Positions 23,879 to 30,472 of a stretch of 33,929 nt of DNA are shown here, in pieces. A program made the position numbers and the translations under genes. The stretch lies in the NCBI GenBank assembly GCA_016297855.1, contig JAEDFW010000007.1:1-33929 (forward strand), in the 5' to 3' direction. Below the pieces are notes generated by a model. The model was not told where the DNA came from, did no database searches, and saw only the letters and a list, made by a program, of their open reading frames with translations. Each line of letters opens with the position of its first letter. Positions within the stretch are counted from its first letter, which is position 1. Source of the DNA: Oscillospiraceae bacterium (GTDB lineage Bacteria > Bacillota > Clostridia > Oscillospirales > Oscillospiraceae).

Positions 23879-23940
23879 CACGCGACCTCCCATTTCATTT
23901 TTGTTTATTCTATGCACATGGCTGCACACAGGTGATTGAT

Positions 23941-24411
23941 TTGAAACTTCTCGTTTTTTCTGATTCGCACGGCTCCATCGGTAATATGTATGATGCAGTT
24001 GTTCGGGAAATGCCGGATACAGTTTTACATCTGGGCGACCACATTTCTGATGCAGAGGATCTTTCCTATGCGCTGCCGGATGTGGAGATCATGCGCGTGC
24101 CGGGTAACTGCGATTTTGCCAGCATTGCACAGCCGAGTATCTTCACTGAGCTGGGCGGTGTGCGGATCTTCATGACGCACGGGCATCTGTTCGGCGTGAA
24201 GCGGGGTACGAAATTGCTGCAGCAGCAGTCGCGCTTGCTTGGCGCGCAGATCGCACTCTTCGGACATACACACAGTGCACTGTGCGAATGCTGCGATGGC
24301 GTCTGGCTGCTCAATCCCGGCGCATGCGGAAGATTCAGACGCGCGAGCTATGGTGTGATCGAGATCGTAGCCGGCGGCAGGTTTTCCTGTCGGATTGAAG
24401 ATTTCGATTGA
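23941..24411 (+). CDS. Metallophosphodiesterase, MJ0936/YfcE family
   Basis: The 156-residue protein has the full metallophosphoesterase set: FSDSHG (D8, H10), HLGDH, GNCD, THGHLFG and GHTHSAL, with two-metal binding expected. Family members cleave phosphodiester bonds in small substrates; the natural one is often unknown. I chose the TTG at 23941 because AGGTG lies about 7 bases upstream and family members start with M-K-L-L-V-F-S-D-S-H. A GTG at 23932 gives three more residues and is possible. coaX follows; its promoter begins at this gene's stop. Confidence 0.85.
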   Translation: MKLLVFSDSHGSIGNMYDAVVREMPDTVLHLGDHISDAEDLSYALPDVEIMRVPGNCDFASIAQPSIFTELGGVRIFMTHGHLFGVKRGTKLLQQQSRLLGAQIALFGHTHSALCECCDGVWLLNPGACGRFRRASYGVIEIVAGGRFSCRIEDFD

Positions 24412-24435
24412 TTTTACCGGCGGTTGTCGTATAAT
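24408..24435 (+). promoter_or_regulatory. Promoter of coaX
   Basis: TTGATT (24408-24413) overlaps the stop codon of the upstream gene and is followed after 16 bases by a perfect TATAAT (24430-24435). The leader is about 26 bases. Confidence 0.7.
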
Positions 24436-24467
24436 AATACTAGATTGTTCCAAATGGAGGAAAGACA

Positions 24468-25238
24468 ATGCTCCTTGCTATCGATATCGGCAATAGCAAC
24501 ATCGTCCTCGGCTGCATTGAGGATCATACCATTGTTCACGAGGCCAGACTTGCTACGGATCTCATCAAAACCTCGGATCAGTACTGCATGGATCTGAAAA
24601 ATCTGCTGTCACTGTATGAAATTGACCGTACCAGGATTGAGAGCGTAATTATCTCGTCCGTAGTGCCGCCGGTATTAAATTCATTTCGAACCGCTGTTAT
24701 GAAACTGACCGGGATCAAGCCTATGGTTGTTGGGCCGGGTATCAAGACAGGACTCAATATTCTTATGGACAACCCTGCGCAGATCGGAAGCGACCTTGTT
24801 GTTGCTGCTGTTGCGGCTCTTCGCGAGTATCCAGCGCCGCTTATTGTTATCGATATGGGCACTGCGACTTCCATGTCCGTCATTGATGCAAACCGTGCCT
24901 ATATCGGCGGTTGTATCTGCCCTGGAGTGCGCATCTCATCCGAGGCGCTTACTGCCAGAACTGCGCAGCTGCCAGGCATCAGTCTGGAAACGCCGAAGCA
25001 TGCGATTGGCAAAAATACCATCGACAGCATGCAAAGCGGTATTATGCTGGGCGCTGCATGTATGCTCGACGGCATGATCGAGCGAATGGAGCAGGAACTG
25101 GGTCAGCCTGCCACGGTGCTTGCTACTGGCGGCATTTCCCGCTTTGTTATTCCGATGTGTCGACGCAAAATCATTTATGATAAGAATCTGCTGATTAAGG
25201 GCCTGATGATCCTGTACGAAAACAATAAAAGAACGTGA
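24468..25238 (+). CDS. coaX: Type III pantothenate kinase
   Basis: The 256-residue kinase phosphorylates pantothenate, the first step of coenzyme A synthesis. The ASKHA-type phosphate loop DIGNSN is at residues 6-11. PPVLNSF, the catalytic-aspartate strand VIDMGTATSMSVID (about 127-140), GGCICPGV and a late LATGGISRF are present. The type III enzyme is not inhibited by CoA and needs a monovalent cation. GGAGG lies 8-12 bases before the ATG. The next gene starts 6 bases after its stop, so the two are co-transcribed. Confidence 0.95.
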   Translation: MLLAIDIGNSNIVLGCIEDHTIVHEARLATDLIKTSDQYCMDLKNLLSLYEIDRTRIESVIISSVVPPVLNSFRTAVMKLTGIKPMVVGPGIKTGLNILMDNPAQIGSDLVVAAVAALREYPAPLIVIDMGTATSMSVIDANRAYIGGCICPGVRISSEALTARTAQLPGISLETPKHAIGKNTIDSMQSGIMLGAACMLDGMIERMEQELGQPATVLATGGISRFVIPMCRRKIIYDKNLLIKGLMILYENNKRT

Positions 25239-25244
25239 TATCTT

Positions 25245-26420
25245 GTGGGAAATCGTGTGCGACAACAAAAGCGATCTGCGTTTGCTCCGGAGACGAAGCT
25301 GAGGCGGCTGACGCGCGGGCTTGCCACGCCGCTGTATCTGTATGACGAAAAGAGCCTGCTGTCAAATGCACAGGCTCTTTTTGCGGCATTTTCGTGGAAC
25401 CAAGGCTTTCGGGAATATCTGCCGTTGCAGCGGTGTCACAATCCTGCGCTGCTGCGCATCATACAGGCAGCAGGCTGCGGCGTGCTGTGCAGTGATTTTG
25501 CACAGCTTCAGATGGCTGAACGGTGTGGATTTGCGGCAGAGCAGCTGCTCTATGCGCCGGCGGTGCATCATACGCAGGCCGAAGCACTTGCAGCGCAGCT
25601 TGATGCGACTTGGGTCATTGACGGCGAGCATGTTCTTCCTCTGAAGCCGCCGCGCCGCGTGATTTTGCGTTATAATCCCGGCGGCAGGCTGCGCGCAGAC
25701 GGAAGGACACTTGCCAATTTCGACCGGGTGAAGTACGGCATGCGCGATGAAGAACTTCTGCAGATGGTGCGCAGGTTTGCTGCGCAGGAAACCGAATCAA
25801 TCGGTCTGATGCTCTCAGCGTGTGAGAACAGCCTTGACCCGGCATATTATCCCGCCATCGCGAAGACGCTGTTCGGCCTTGCCGTGCAGGTGCAGGCGCG
25901 TCTTGACGTGCGGATCTCGGTCTGCAATCTTGCCGGCGGCTTCGGCATATCCAGCCGGACGGAGTACGCCTCGCCGGACATTAAGATAGCTGCCGATCGG
26001 ATCCATGCACTTTATGATGAGATTTTGGTACCGGCAGGACTTGGCATGATGCGGCTGCAGACGGCGCTCGACCGGTATCTGCTGGCGGATACCGCCGTGC
26101 TCATTTCCAGTGTCACTGCCGTTCGTGAGCGAGAGCTGCCGACCTGCCTGATTGACGCCGTTTTCGAACAGTCGATGCTCTCGGGAAAGCATCACAGCGT
26201 TTGTTCTCTGAGCACAGGATCAAAACGTGAGCTGGGACTGTATTGTGTGATTGGCTGCCAGGATTCACTGCGCGGTGGGCTCAGTGAGGGGTGTGTATTG
26301 CCAGCTCCGCAGCCCGGAGACAGGCTGCTGATCCAGATGGCCGGATTTGATGAGATCCCATGGGGCACGCAGGTGTATCTGCTGCGCGCGGATGGAACGC
26401 TGGAAGAGATCGGGTCATAG
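25245..26420 (+). CDS. LysA-like fold III decarboxylase homologue with missing catalytic residues
   Basis: The 391-residue protein aligns over its whole length, from memory, with the clostridial branch of diaminopimelate decarboxylase (alanine-racemase fold type III). It keeps TPLYLYDEKSL at 28-38, FREYLPLQRCHNPALLRII at 55-73, the KTLFGLAVQVQARLDVR helix, NLAGGFGI and a beta C-terminal domain ending AGFDEIPWG. The lysine that should bind pyridoxal phosphate (in a Y-x-x-x-K pattern) is Q62. The expected histidine before the GGG loop and the C-terminal active-site cysteine also look altered, and GGG reads AGG. It is probably a non-enzymatic or re-purposed homologue. The GTG at 25245 has a poor ribosome site; GTG 25257 is possible. 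It follows coaX by 6 bases. Confidence 0.75.
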   Translation: MGNRVRQQKRSAFAPETKLRRLTRGLATPLYLYDEKSLLSNAQALFAAFSWNQGFREYLPLQRCHNPALLRIIQAAGCGVLCSDFAQLQMAERCGFAAEQLLYAPAVHHTQAEALAAQLDATWVIDGEHVLPLKPPRRVILRYNPGGRLRADGRTLANFDRVKYGMRDEELLQMVRRFAAQETESIGLMLSACENSLDPAYYPAIAKTLFGLAVQVQARLDVRISVCNLAGGFGISSRTEYASPDIKIAADRIHALYDEILVPAGLGMMRLQTALDRYLLADTAVLISSVTAVRERELPTCLIDAVFEQSMLSGKHHSVCSLSTGSKRELGLYCVIGCQDSLRGGLSEGCVLPAPQPGDRLLIQMAGFDEIPWGTQVYLLRADGTLEEIGS

Positions 26421-26615
26421 CATGCTCAACGTCAGTCCGATGCAGAACAGAACGCATACGCCGATGGCTGCGGTCACGAACAGTTCAGCCGCGGCGATCA
26501 GCGTTTGCCAATGTTCGCGGGCGCGAGTGCTGAACGAACTGCGATGTGCGCGCGGTTCTGCGATGCAGAGGGGCAGAGGACGTCTGCTGTTGAAGTCGAT
26601 GACATTTTGGTACAT
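26415..26615 (-). CDS. 66-residue protein with C-terminal membrane segment, unknown function
   Basis: The product has a basic N-terminal half (NSRRPLP, then a Ser/Arg-rich stretch) and one hydrophobic segment at about residues 42-64. I chose the ATG at 26615 because GGAGGA lies 8-13 bases upstream; a start at 26681 would cross the promoter. Its promoter carries a GTCC-N8-GGAC dyad and a TG-TATACT -10 that recur in front of the gene at 29244. The last 6 bases overlap the convergent decarboxylase homologue. I do not recognise the family. Size and topology resemble stress-induced small membrane proteins, which is only a guess. Confidence 0.65.
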   Translation of the reverse strand: MYQNVIDFNSRRPLPLCIAEPRAHRSSFSTRAREHWQTLIAAAELFVTAAIGVCVLFCIGLTLSML

Positions 26616-26646
26616 GATGATTCCTCCTCGTATTTTGTATGTGTTG

Positions 26647-26680
26647 AGTATACACTCTGATATGTCCAATATTTCGGACA
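26647..26680 (-). promoter_or_regulatory. Promoter with GTCC-N8-GGAC dyad, copy 1
   Basis: On the minus strand TGTCC-N8-GGACA (26680 to 26663) is followed by eight bases and TG-TATACT (-10 hexamer 26647-26652). There is no good -35; the dyad takes its place. The leader to the ATG at 26615 is about 25 bases. The 34-bp unit matches 26 of 34 bases in the unit at 29179-29212. Confidence 0.65.
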
Positions 26681-26703
26681 AATAAAATCGGAAGGAGATC
26701 CGT

Positions 26704-27609
26704 ATGGAAGAATTCTATCTGCAATCACATGGCGGCGGCAGGCTGCATTGCGCCGTCTGGCGCACCGAACAGACACCGCGCGCGGTGGTGCAGCTGGTTC
26801 ACGGTATCGCTGAACATATCGGCAGATATGATCACTTTGCACGCTACCTTGCCGAAAATGGCTTTGTCGTGGCTGCAGAAGATCATATGGGCCACGGCGG
26901 CTCGATCACAGACGGTGTACAGGGCTATTTCACGGGCGGATGGATGACGGCTGTGGCGGACGTCAGACTGCTGCACGATCGGATGAAAGAGGAATATCCG
27001 TCGATCCCGTATTATATTCTTGGCCACAGCATGGGCTCGTTCCTTCTGCGGACGTATCTGTATACATATCCGGGTATGATTGACGCTGCAATCCTCTCCG
27101 GCACTGGTTGGGAACAGATGGCCGTCATCAACGCGGGACTTGCTGTTTGTAAGCTTGAGCAGCTGCGGCTGGGGGAGAAAAAGACAAGTCCGGTTCTAAC
27201 CAGGCTGATGTTCGGCTCATACAACAAGTCGTTTGAACCGGTACGGACGAAGAACGACTGGATCTGCAGCGACCCGGAAGTGGTCGATGCGTATACGGCA
27301 GATCCGTTGTGCGGTTTTGACGCGACGGTCGGTCTGACGCGCGATCTGCTGACCGGCATCAAGATGAACGAGTTGCACGAAAACCTTCTGAAAATGGACA
27401 AGCAGCTGCCGGTCCTGTTTGTCTCCGGCGCGAAAGACCCTGTCGGTGCGATGTCCAGAGGCGTGCTGCGCTGCATCGACGCGTTCAAGCGTGCGGGTAT
27501 GCGGAAAATCACCATCAGGATTTATCCTGAAGGACGGCATGAGATGCTGAATGAGGTTAACCGCTGCGAAGTCTATCAAGATATTTTGACGTGGCTGCTA
27601 CAGCTTTGA
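26704..27609 (+). CDS. Alpha/beta hydrolase, monoacylglycerol lipase-like (serine aminopeptidase S33 domain)
   Basis: The 301-residue protein has the alpha/beta hydrolase core with an oxyanion HG motif (VQLVHGIAEH), the nucleophile elbow GHSMGS (S109), the acid D245 in SGAKDPVG and H279 in GRHEMLNE. The lid (about 130-200) resembles the YtpA/PldB lysophospholipase and monoacylglycerol lipase group. It likely cleaves a lipid ester or peptide; the substrate is unknown. No signal peptide is present, so it is cytosolic. GGAAGGAG lies 6-13 bases before the ATG. It is divergent from the 66-residue membrane protein, and the dyad at 26663-26680 could affect both. A terminator follows. Confidence 0.88.
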   Translation: MEEFYLQSHGGGRLHCAVWRTEQTPRAVVQLVHGIAEHIGRYDHFARYLAENGFVVAAEDHMGHGGSITDGVQGYFTGGWMTAVADVRLLHDRMKEEYPSIPYYILGHSMGSFLLRTYLYTYPGMIDAAILSGTGWEQMAVINAGLAVCKLEQLRLGEKKTSPVLTRLMFGSYNKSFEPVRTKNDWICSDPEVVDAYTADPLCGFDATVGLTRDLLTGIKMNELHENLLKMDKQLPVLFVSGAKDPVGAMSRGVLRCIDAFKRAGMRKITIRIYPEGRHEMLNEVNRCEVYQDILTWLLQL

Positions 27610-27668
27610 CGGCGGAAACCCCTTACGCCGCACAACGAACAGGCAGTATTTCATAATAAGTCGTTATG

Positions 27669-27703
27669 CCACCCGGAAATATGTTCCGGGTGGTTGCATT
27701 TTG
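27669..27703 (+). terminator. Rho-independent terminator after the hydrolase
   Basis: CCACCCGGAA pairs with TTCCGGGTGG around a 5-base loop, followed by TTGCATTTTG. The first bases of that T-rich tail also serve as the -35 of the next gene. Confidence 0.75.
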
Positions 27704-27722
27704 TATCTAATTCTGCTATAAT
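27694..27722 (+). promoter_or_regulatory. Promoter of the SLH-lysozyme gene
   Basis: TTGCAT (27694-27699) is followed after 17 bases by a perfect TATAAT (27717-27722) with TGC before it. The -35 directly abuts the terminator stem of the upstream gene. Confidence 0.75.
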
Positions 27723-27760
27723 TGTATTAATTTTGTAACCAGTGAAAGGAGCGTGTCAGA

Positions 27761-29179
27761 ATGGCAAGGCGATTTTTCGCATGTTTGTTGTGTACGGCAG
27801 TTTTATTGAGCGTTCTCTGCGTACCGGCATTTGCAGATGAAACTGACAGCTGGTATGAATATTCAGAGGCAATGACAAGTCAGGGAAGCGAATGGGGATT
27901 TCCGGACGTTGCTGCCGGCGACTGGTTCTATGACGATGTGATGGCGCTGGCTGCCTCTGGCGTGATCGGTGGTTTTCCGGACGGCTCCTTCCGTCCCGGA
28001 AGTACGGTTACGACCGGGCAGGCGCTGAAGATGATTCTTCTTGCGGTCGGTTATGATGAGCCGGCACCTGTAGCGTCTCACTGGGCGCGCTGTTACCTCG
28101 ATCTGGCGCTGGAAGAGGGAATTTTGCAGCGCGGTGAGATCGTCGACCTTGACGTGACCATCAGCCGACAGCTGATGGCTGCCGTAGCAGCCAGAGCTAT
28201 GAAAGCGGAAAAGACGTCCGAGAAGTATACCTTTTCCGATGCGCAAAATAATGATGTGCAGGCGCTTGCCGACTGCGGTATTATCGGCGGCTACAGCGAC
28301 GGTACCTTCCGGCCGAACAACTCGCTCACACGAGCGGAGCTGGCGGCCATCGTGCACCGCATTCTGATGCACCGAAAGTTGAGCAGCGCAGGCACGGATG
28401 CCAGTCAAATTGCGCTGCGTACCACAGAAAGCGGTGTGGAGTTTATCAAGTTGCGAGAGGGCTTTACGGAAAAGGCCTACTGGGATTACTCCCAATATTC
28501 CATCGGTTACGGAACGCGATGCGAGAAGAACGAATATCCCAACGGGATCACGAAGGAAGAGGCCGACGTTTTGCTGCGGCTGAAGCTGCAGGAAATCGAA
28601 GCAACGCTTGACGCGTTTTTACAGCGCAATGGCATCAGTCTGGACGACGCGCAGTATGACGCGCTGGTTTCGTTTACATACAATGTCGGCGCGACGTGGA
28701 TGAGCAGCAGCTACCGACTGGGCGCTCTGCTTGCCGCCGGGAAGTTTTCCGTCAACGAGCTGGCCTGCGCGATGGGCATCTGGTGTCATGTAACCATCGA
28801 CGGAAAAACCGTCATTCACAACAGCCTGATCAACCGCCGCATGCTTGAGCTGAAGCTGTTCCTCTACGGCGATTATGCGGGTACCGACTCACCGGATTTC
28901 TGTTATCTTATTCATCAGACGGAAAAAGGCAGCGTCGAGGTCGACATCGCCATGTATGAAATAGGCAGCTGCTATGACCCGTTGTTTGATGCCAGCTGTG
29001 ACGGCGATGAATTTGCCGGTTGGGTCACGGAAAGAGGCGAAGCTATCACCGTGGGCAGTATCGTGCGCGAGAACCTGACCGTCTATGCCCAGTGGAGAAG
29101 CGAAATCGAGGCAGATTGGCCCTATGACGGCGCAGATACGGACGAAAACGGAGAATGGGACTGGGACCTCAATCCATAA
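27761..29179 (+). CDS. Secreted SLH-domain lysozyme (GH24-like) with an InlB-type repeat
   Basis: The 472-residue protein has a signal peptide (cleavage likely after AFA, residue 26). Three S-layer homology units follow (about 46-95, 98-142 degenerate, 152-200, with SDGTFRPNNSLTRAEL). A T4-lysozyme-like domain (about 222-370) has E233 in LREGF, D242 in YWDY and S247 in YSIGYG where T4 lysozyme has a threonine. An InlB/Listeria-Bacteroides-type repeat (about 378-446) ends FAGWVTERGEAITV...LTVYAQW. The acidic Asp/Trp tail is unusual. SLH units bind pyruvylated wall polymers, so it should cut peptidoglycan from the cell surface. AAAGGAG lies 11-17 bases before the ATG. It is a single-gene unit. 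Confidence 0.85.
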   Translation: MARRFFACLLCTAVLLSVLCVPAFADETDSWYEYSEAMTSQGSEWGFPDVAAGDWFYDDVMALAASGVIGGFPDGSFRPGSTVTTGQALKMILLAVGYDEPAPVASHWARCYLDLALEEGILQRGEIVDLDVTISRQLMAAVAARAMKAEKTSEKYTFSDAQNNDVQALADCGIIGGYSDGTFRPNNSLTRAELAAIVHRILMHRKLSSAGTDASQIALRTTESGVEFIKLREGFTEKAYWDYSQYSIGYGTRCEKNEYPNGITKEEADVLLRLKLQEIEATLDAFLQRNGISLDDAQYDALVSFTYNVGATWMSSSYRLGALLAAGKFSVNELACAMGIWCHVTIDGKTVIHNSLINRRMLELKLFLYGDYAGTDSPDFCYLIHQTEKGSVEVDIAMYEIGSCYDPLFDASCDGDEFAGWVTERGEAITVGSIVRENLTVYAQWRSEIEADWPYDGADTDENGEWDWDLNP

Positions 29180-29212
29180 GTCCTGATTATTGGACAGATG
29201 ATCGTGTATACT
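29179..29212 (+). promoter_or_regulatory. Promoter with GTCC-N8-GGAC dyad, copy 2
   Basis: AGTCC-N8-GGACA (29179-29196) is followed by eight bases and TG-TATACT (-10 hexamer 29207-29212), with the same spacing as copy 1. The leader to the ATG at 29244 is again about 25 bases. No good -35 is visible. Confidence 0.65.
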
Positions 29213-29243
29213 GCAGACAGATCAACCGAAAGGGGACAGCGTT

Positions 29244-29357
29244 ATGCAGTATCGATTCAAAAACGTCAGGGGCCATGTGGAGGTTTACGGCGTGAAAGGA
29301 GAATTCCTGTTTTCCGCAGACAATGAAGCAGAAGCCAGAGCAATGCTGGAGGAATAA
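29244..29357 (+). CDS. 37-residue protein, unknown function
   Basis: A short frame with AAAGGGG about 9 bases before the ATG reads MQYRFKNVRGHVEVYGVKGE and continues to LFSADNEAEARAMLEE. The product looks like two or three beta strands followed by an acidic helix, and I have the impression of similar small proteins in Oscillospirales, which is not verified. The ArsC/Spx-like gene starts 1 base after its stop and uses the GGAGG within it, so the two are coupled. It is below the usual length cutoff of gene finders and easily missed. Confidence 0.6.
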   Translation: MQYRFKNVRGHVEVYGVKGEFLFSADNEAEARAMLEE

Positions 29358-29358
29358 G

Positions 29359-29700
29359 ATGAACATTCAGATTTTCGGAACAGGCAAGAGCTTTGATACG
29401 AAAAAGGCCGAGCGGTACTTCAAAGAACGCAGAATCAAATTCCAGTCCATCGACATTGTGAAATACGGTATGTCTGGCGGCGAATTTGACAGCGTCCTGC
29501 GCGCCGTGGGCGGCGTGGACAGTTTGATCGACTGGGACCTCAAGCATCCGGATATTGACCTCATGCGTTATATGGATGATTTGCGCGCAAAAGAGGACAA
29601 GGTCTTTGACAATCCGAAGCTGATGAAAACGCCCATTGTACGAAACGGCCGCAAGGCCACAGTTGGCTATTGCCCGGAGATCTGGAAGGATTGGGAATAA
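29359..29700 (+). CDS. ArsC/Spx-family thioredoxin-fold protein lacking the usual cysteine
   Basis: The 113-residue protein has the ArsC/Spx layout: FGTGKSFDTKKAERYFKERRI at the start (residues 5-25), a middle DLKHPDIDLM and a late MKTPIVRNGRKATVGY with the cis-proline stretch. The position that holds the redox cysteine in ArsC (T-x-K-C) is serine (TGKS), so arsenate reduction by the usual route is unlikely. Spx-like regulation of RNA polymerase is possible, but the Spx C-terminal pattern is not clear. The ATG at 29359 uses GGAGG at 29348-29352, inside the preceding small gene. It ends at a terminator. Confidence 0.8.
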   Translation: MNIQIFGTGKSFDTKKAERYFKERRIKFQSIDIVKYGMSGGEFDSVLRAVGGVDSLIDWDLKHPDIDLMRYMDDLRAKEDKVFDNPKLMKTPIVRNGRKATVGYCPEIWKDWE

Positions 29701-29702
29701 AG

Positions 29703-29742
29703 AAAACGGCGGCCGATGTGATTCACATCGGCCGCTGTTTAT
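29703..29742. terminator. Bidirectional terminator between convergent genes
   Basis: GCGGCCGATGTGA pairs with TCACATCGGCCGC almost without a loop, flanked by AAAAC and TGTTTAT. It separates the ArsC/Spx-like gene from the convergent gene ending at 29739. Confidence 0.8.
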
Positions 29743-29981
29743 TCTGCCTCTACATCCGGCATGTTTTTTGCCCAGATCTGGAAGTCTGCGTCCTTCGGCA
29801 GTCCCTGCGCAATGGCGGGAAAGAAGTTGCCAGTGTCGGCAGTACGCTGAATCTCATAGGTGCCGTACTGATTTACCATGTCAAAGCAATCTTCCGCATT
29901 GCCGGGAAAGGCGTTCAACTGCGGTGCAATCGCATAGTCAAACCCCGGTTCCGGGCGTGTCTTGTTTTGCTTTTTTGCCAT
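29739..29981 (-). CDS. 80-residue protein of unknown function
   Basis: The product begins with a basic MAKKQNKTRPEPGFDYAIAP and ends acidic, with aromatic and cysteine residues in the middle (AEDCFDMVNQYGTYEIQRTADTGNFFPA). No membrane segment is seen. I chose the ATG at 29981 because GAGGTGAG lies 5-12 bases upstream; a GTG at 29990 lies inside that site. It is divergent from the ArsR operon, and its promoter must lie near the dyad at 30020-30047. I do not recognise the family. Confidence 0.65.
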   Translation of the reverse strand: MAKKQNKTRPEPGFDYAIAPQLNAFPGNAEDCFDMVNQYGTYEIQRTADTGNFFPAIAQGLPKDADFQIWAKNMPDVEAE

Positions 29982-30019
29982 TGTTCTCACCTCAGCCCTA
30001 GTATGTGCAGTCCACTTTA

Positions 30020-30047
30020 AATTATTTTGATAATCATCAAAATAATT
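30020..30047. promoter_or_regulatory. Perfect 12-base-arm dyad upstream of the ArsR-operon promoter
   Basis: AATTATTTTGAT and ATCAAAATAATT flank a 4-base centre, directly next to the -35 at 30049. It may be an operator shared with the divergent gene at 29981, or a terminator-like hairpin. Confidence 0.6.
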
Positions 30048-30048
30048 G

Positions 30049-30077
30049 TTGACAATAATAAGCAGATGTTGTATTAT
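30049..30077 (+). promoter_or_regulatory. Sigma-A promoter of the ArsR-DUF2087 operon
   Basis: A perfect TTGACA (30049-30054) is followed after 17 bases by TATTAT (30072-30077). Confidence 0.78.
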
Positions 30078-30080
30078 TTG

Positions 30081-30098
30081 ATTAGATGAATATCTAAT
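30081..30098. promoter_or_regulatory. Likely ArsR-family operator at the transcription start
   Basis: ATTAGAT-N4-ATCTAAT sits just after the -10, where a bound repressor would block the start. The size and A/T-rich dyad fit ArsR/SmtB operators, and the operon encodes such a protein. Confidence 0.6.
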
Positions 30099-30112
30099 AA
30101 GGAGGAAGAAAG

Positions 30113-30472
30113 ATGACAGACTATCTCAATTATCTGGACGCTGCGGTCGCCGGCTTCCAGAAAGAAGCACAGGACCTACAGTCGCAGGATCGCGCGGACG
30201 AAGCAAATATAGTCAAAATCAAAATTAACGTCTGCGGCATTTGCAAGACTGTGTATGAGGCACTACAGCGCGCTACGCCGCCTGAGCAGTTTGAGCGGAC
30301 GTATTTAGCAAAGCTGCGACAGTTGGAGAGTATCTGGAAGGAAGCGTATGACAAGGCTGAGGCGCATGATGATGCGGAAAAGCTGCTCATCGAGCAGAGC
30401 AAACTGAAAACGCTGCAGAAAAATAAGCTGCAGTATCTGGAACTGAGGAGGAGACAACATGCAGGAAGCTGA
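30113..30472 (+). CDS. Helical protein of unknown function
   Basis: The 119-residue product is almost all helix and charged (QKEAQDLQSQDRADEANIVKIK, then LESIWKEAYDKAEAHDDAEKLL and a basic end), with a short CGICKTVYEALQ in the middle. Coiled-coil formation is likely. AAGGAGG lies 8-14 bases before the ATG. Its last 14 bases overlap the ArsR gene, so translation is coupled. I do not recognise a family; a partner or sensor role for the regulator is inference from position. Confidence 0.75.
   Translation: MTDYLNYLDAAVAGFQKEAQDLQSQDRADEANIVKIKINVCGICKTVYEALQRATPPEQFERTYLAKLRQLESIWKEAYDKAEAHDDAEKLLIEQSKLKTLQKNKLQYLELRRRQHAGS

Noticed and set aside
23907..23914. Sporulation sigma-E promoter before the three-gene unit (CATAGAAT on the minus strand)
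   Set aside because: The -10 resembles the sigma-E consensus, but the expected -35 about 14 bases upstream is not there. Kept only as a possibility.
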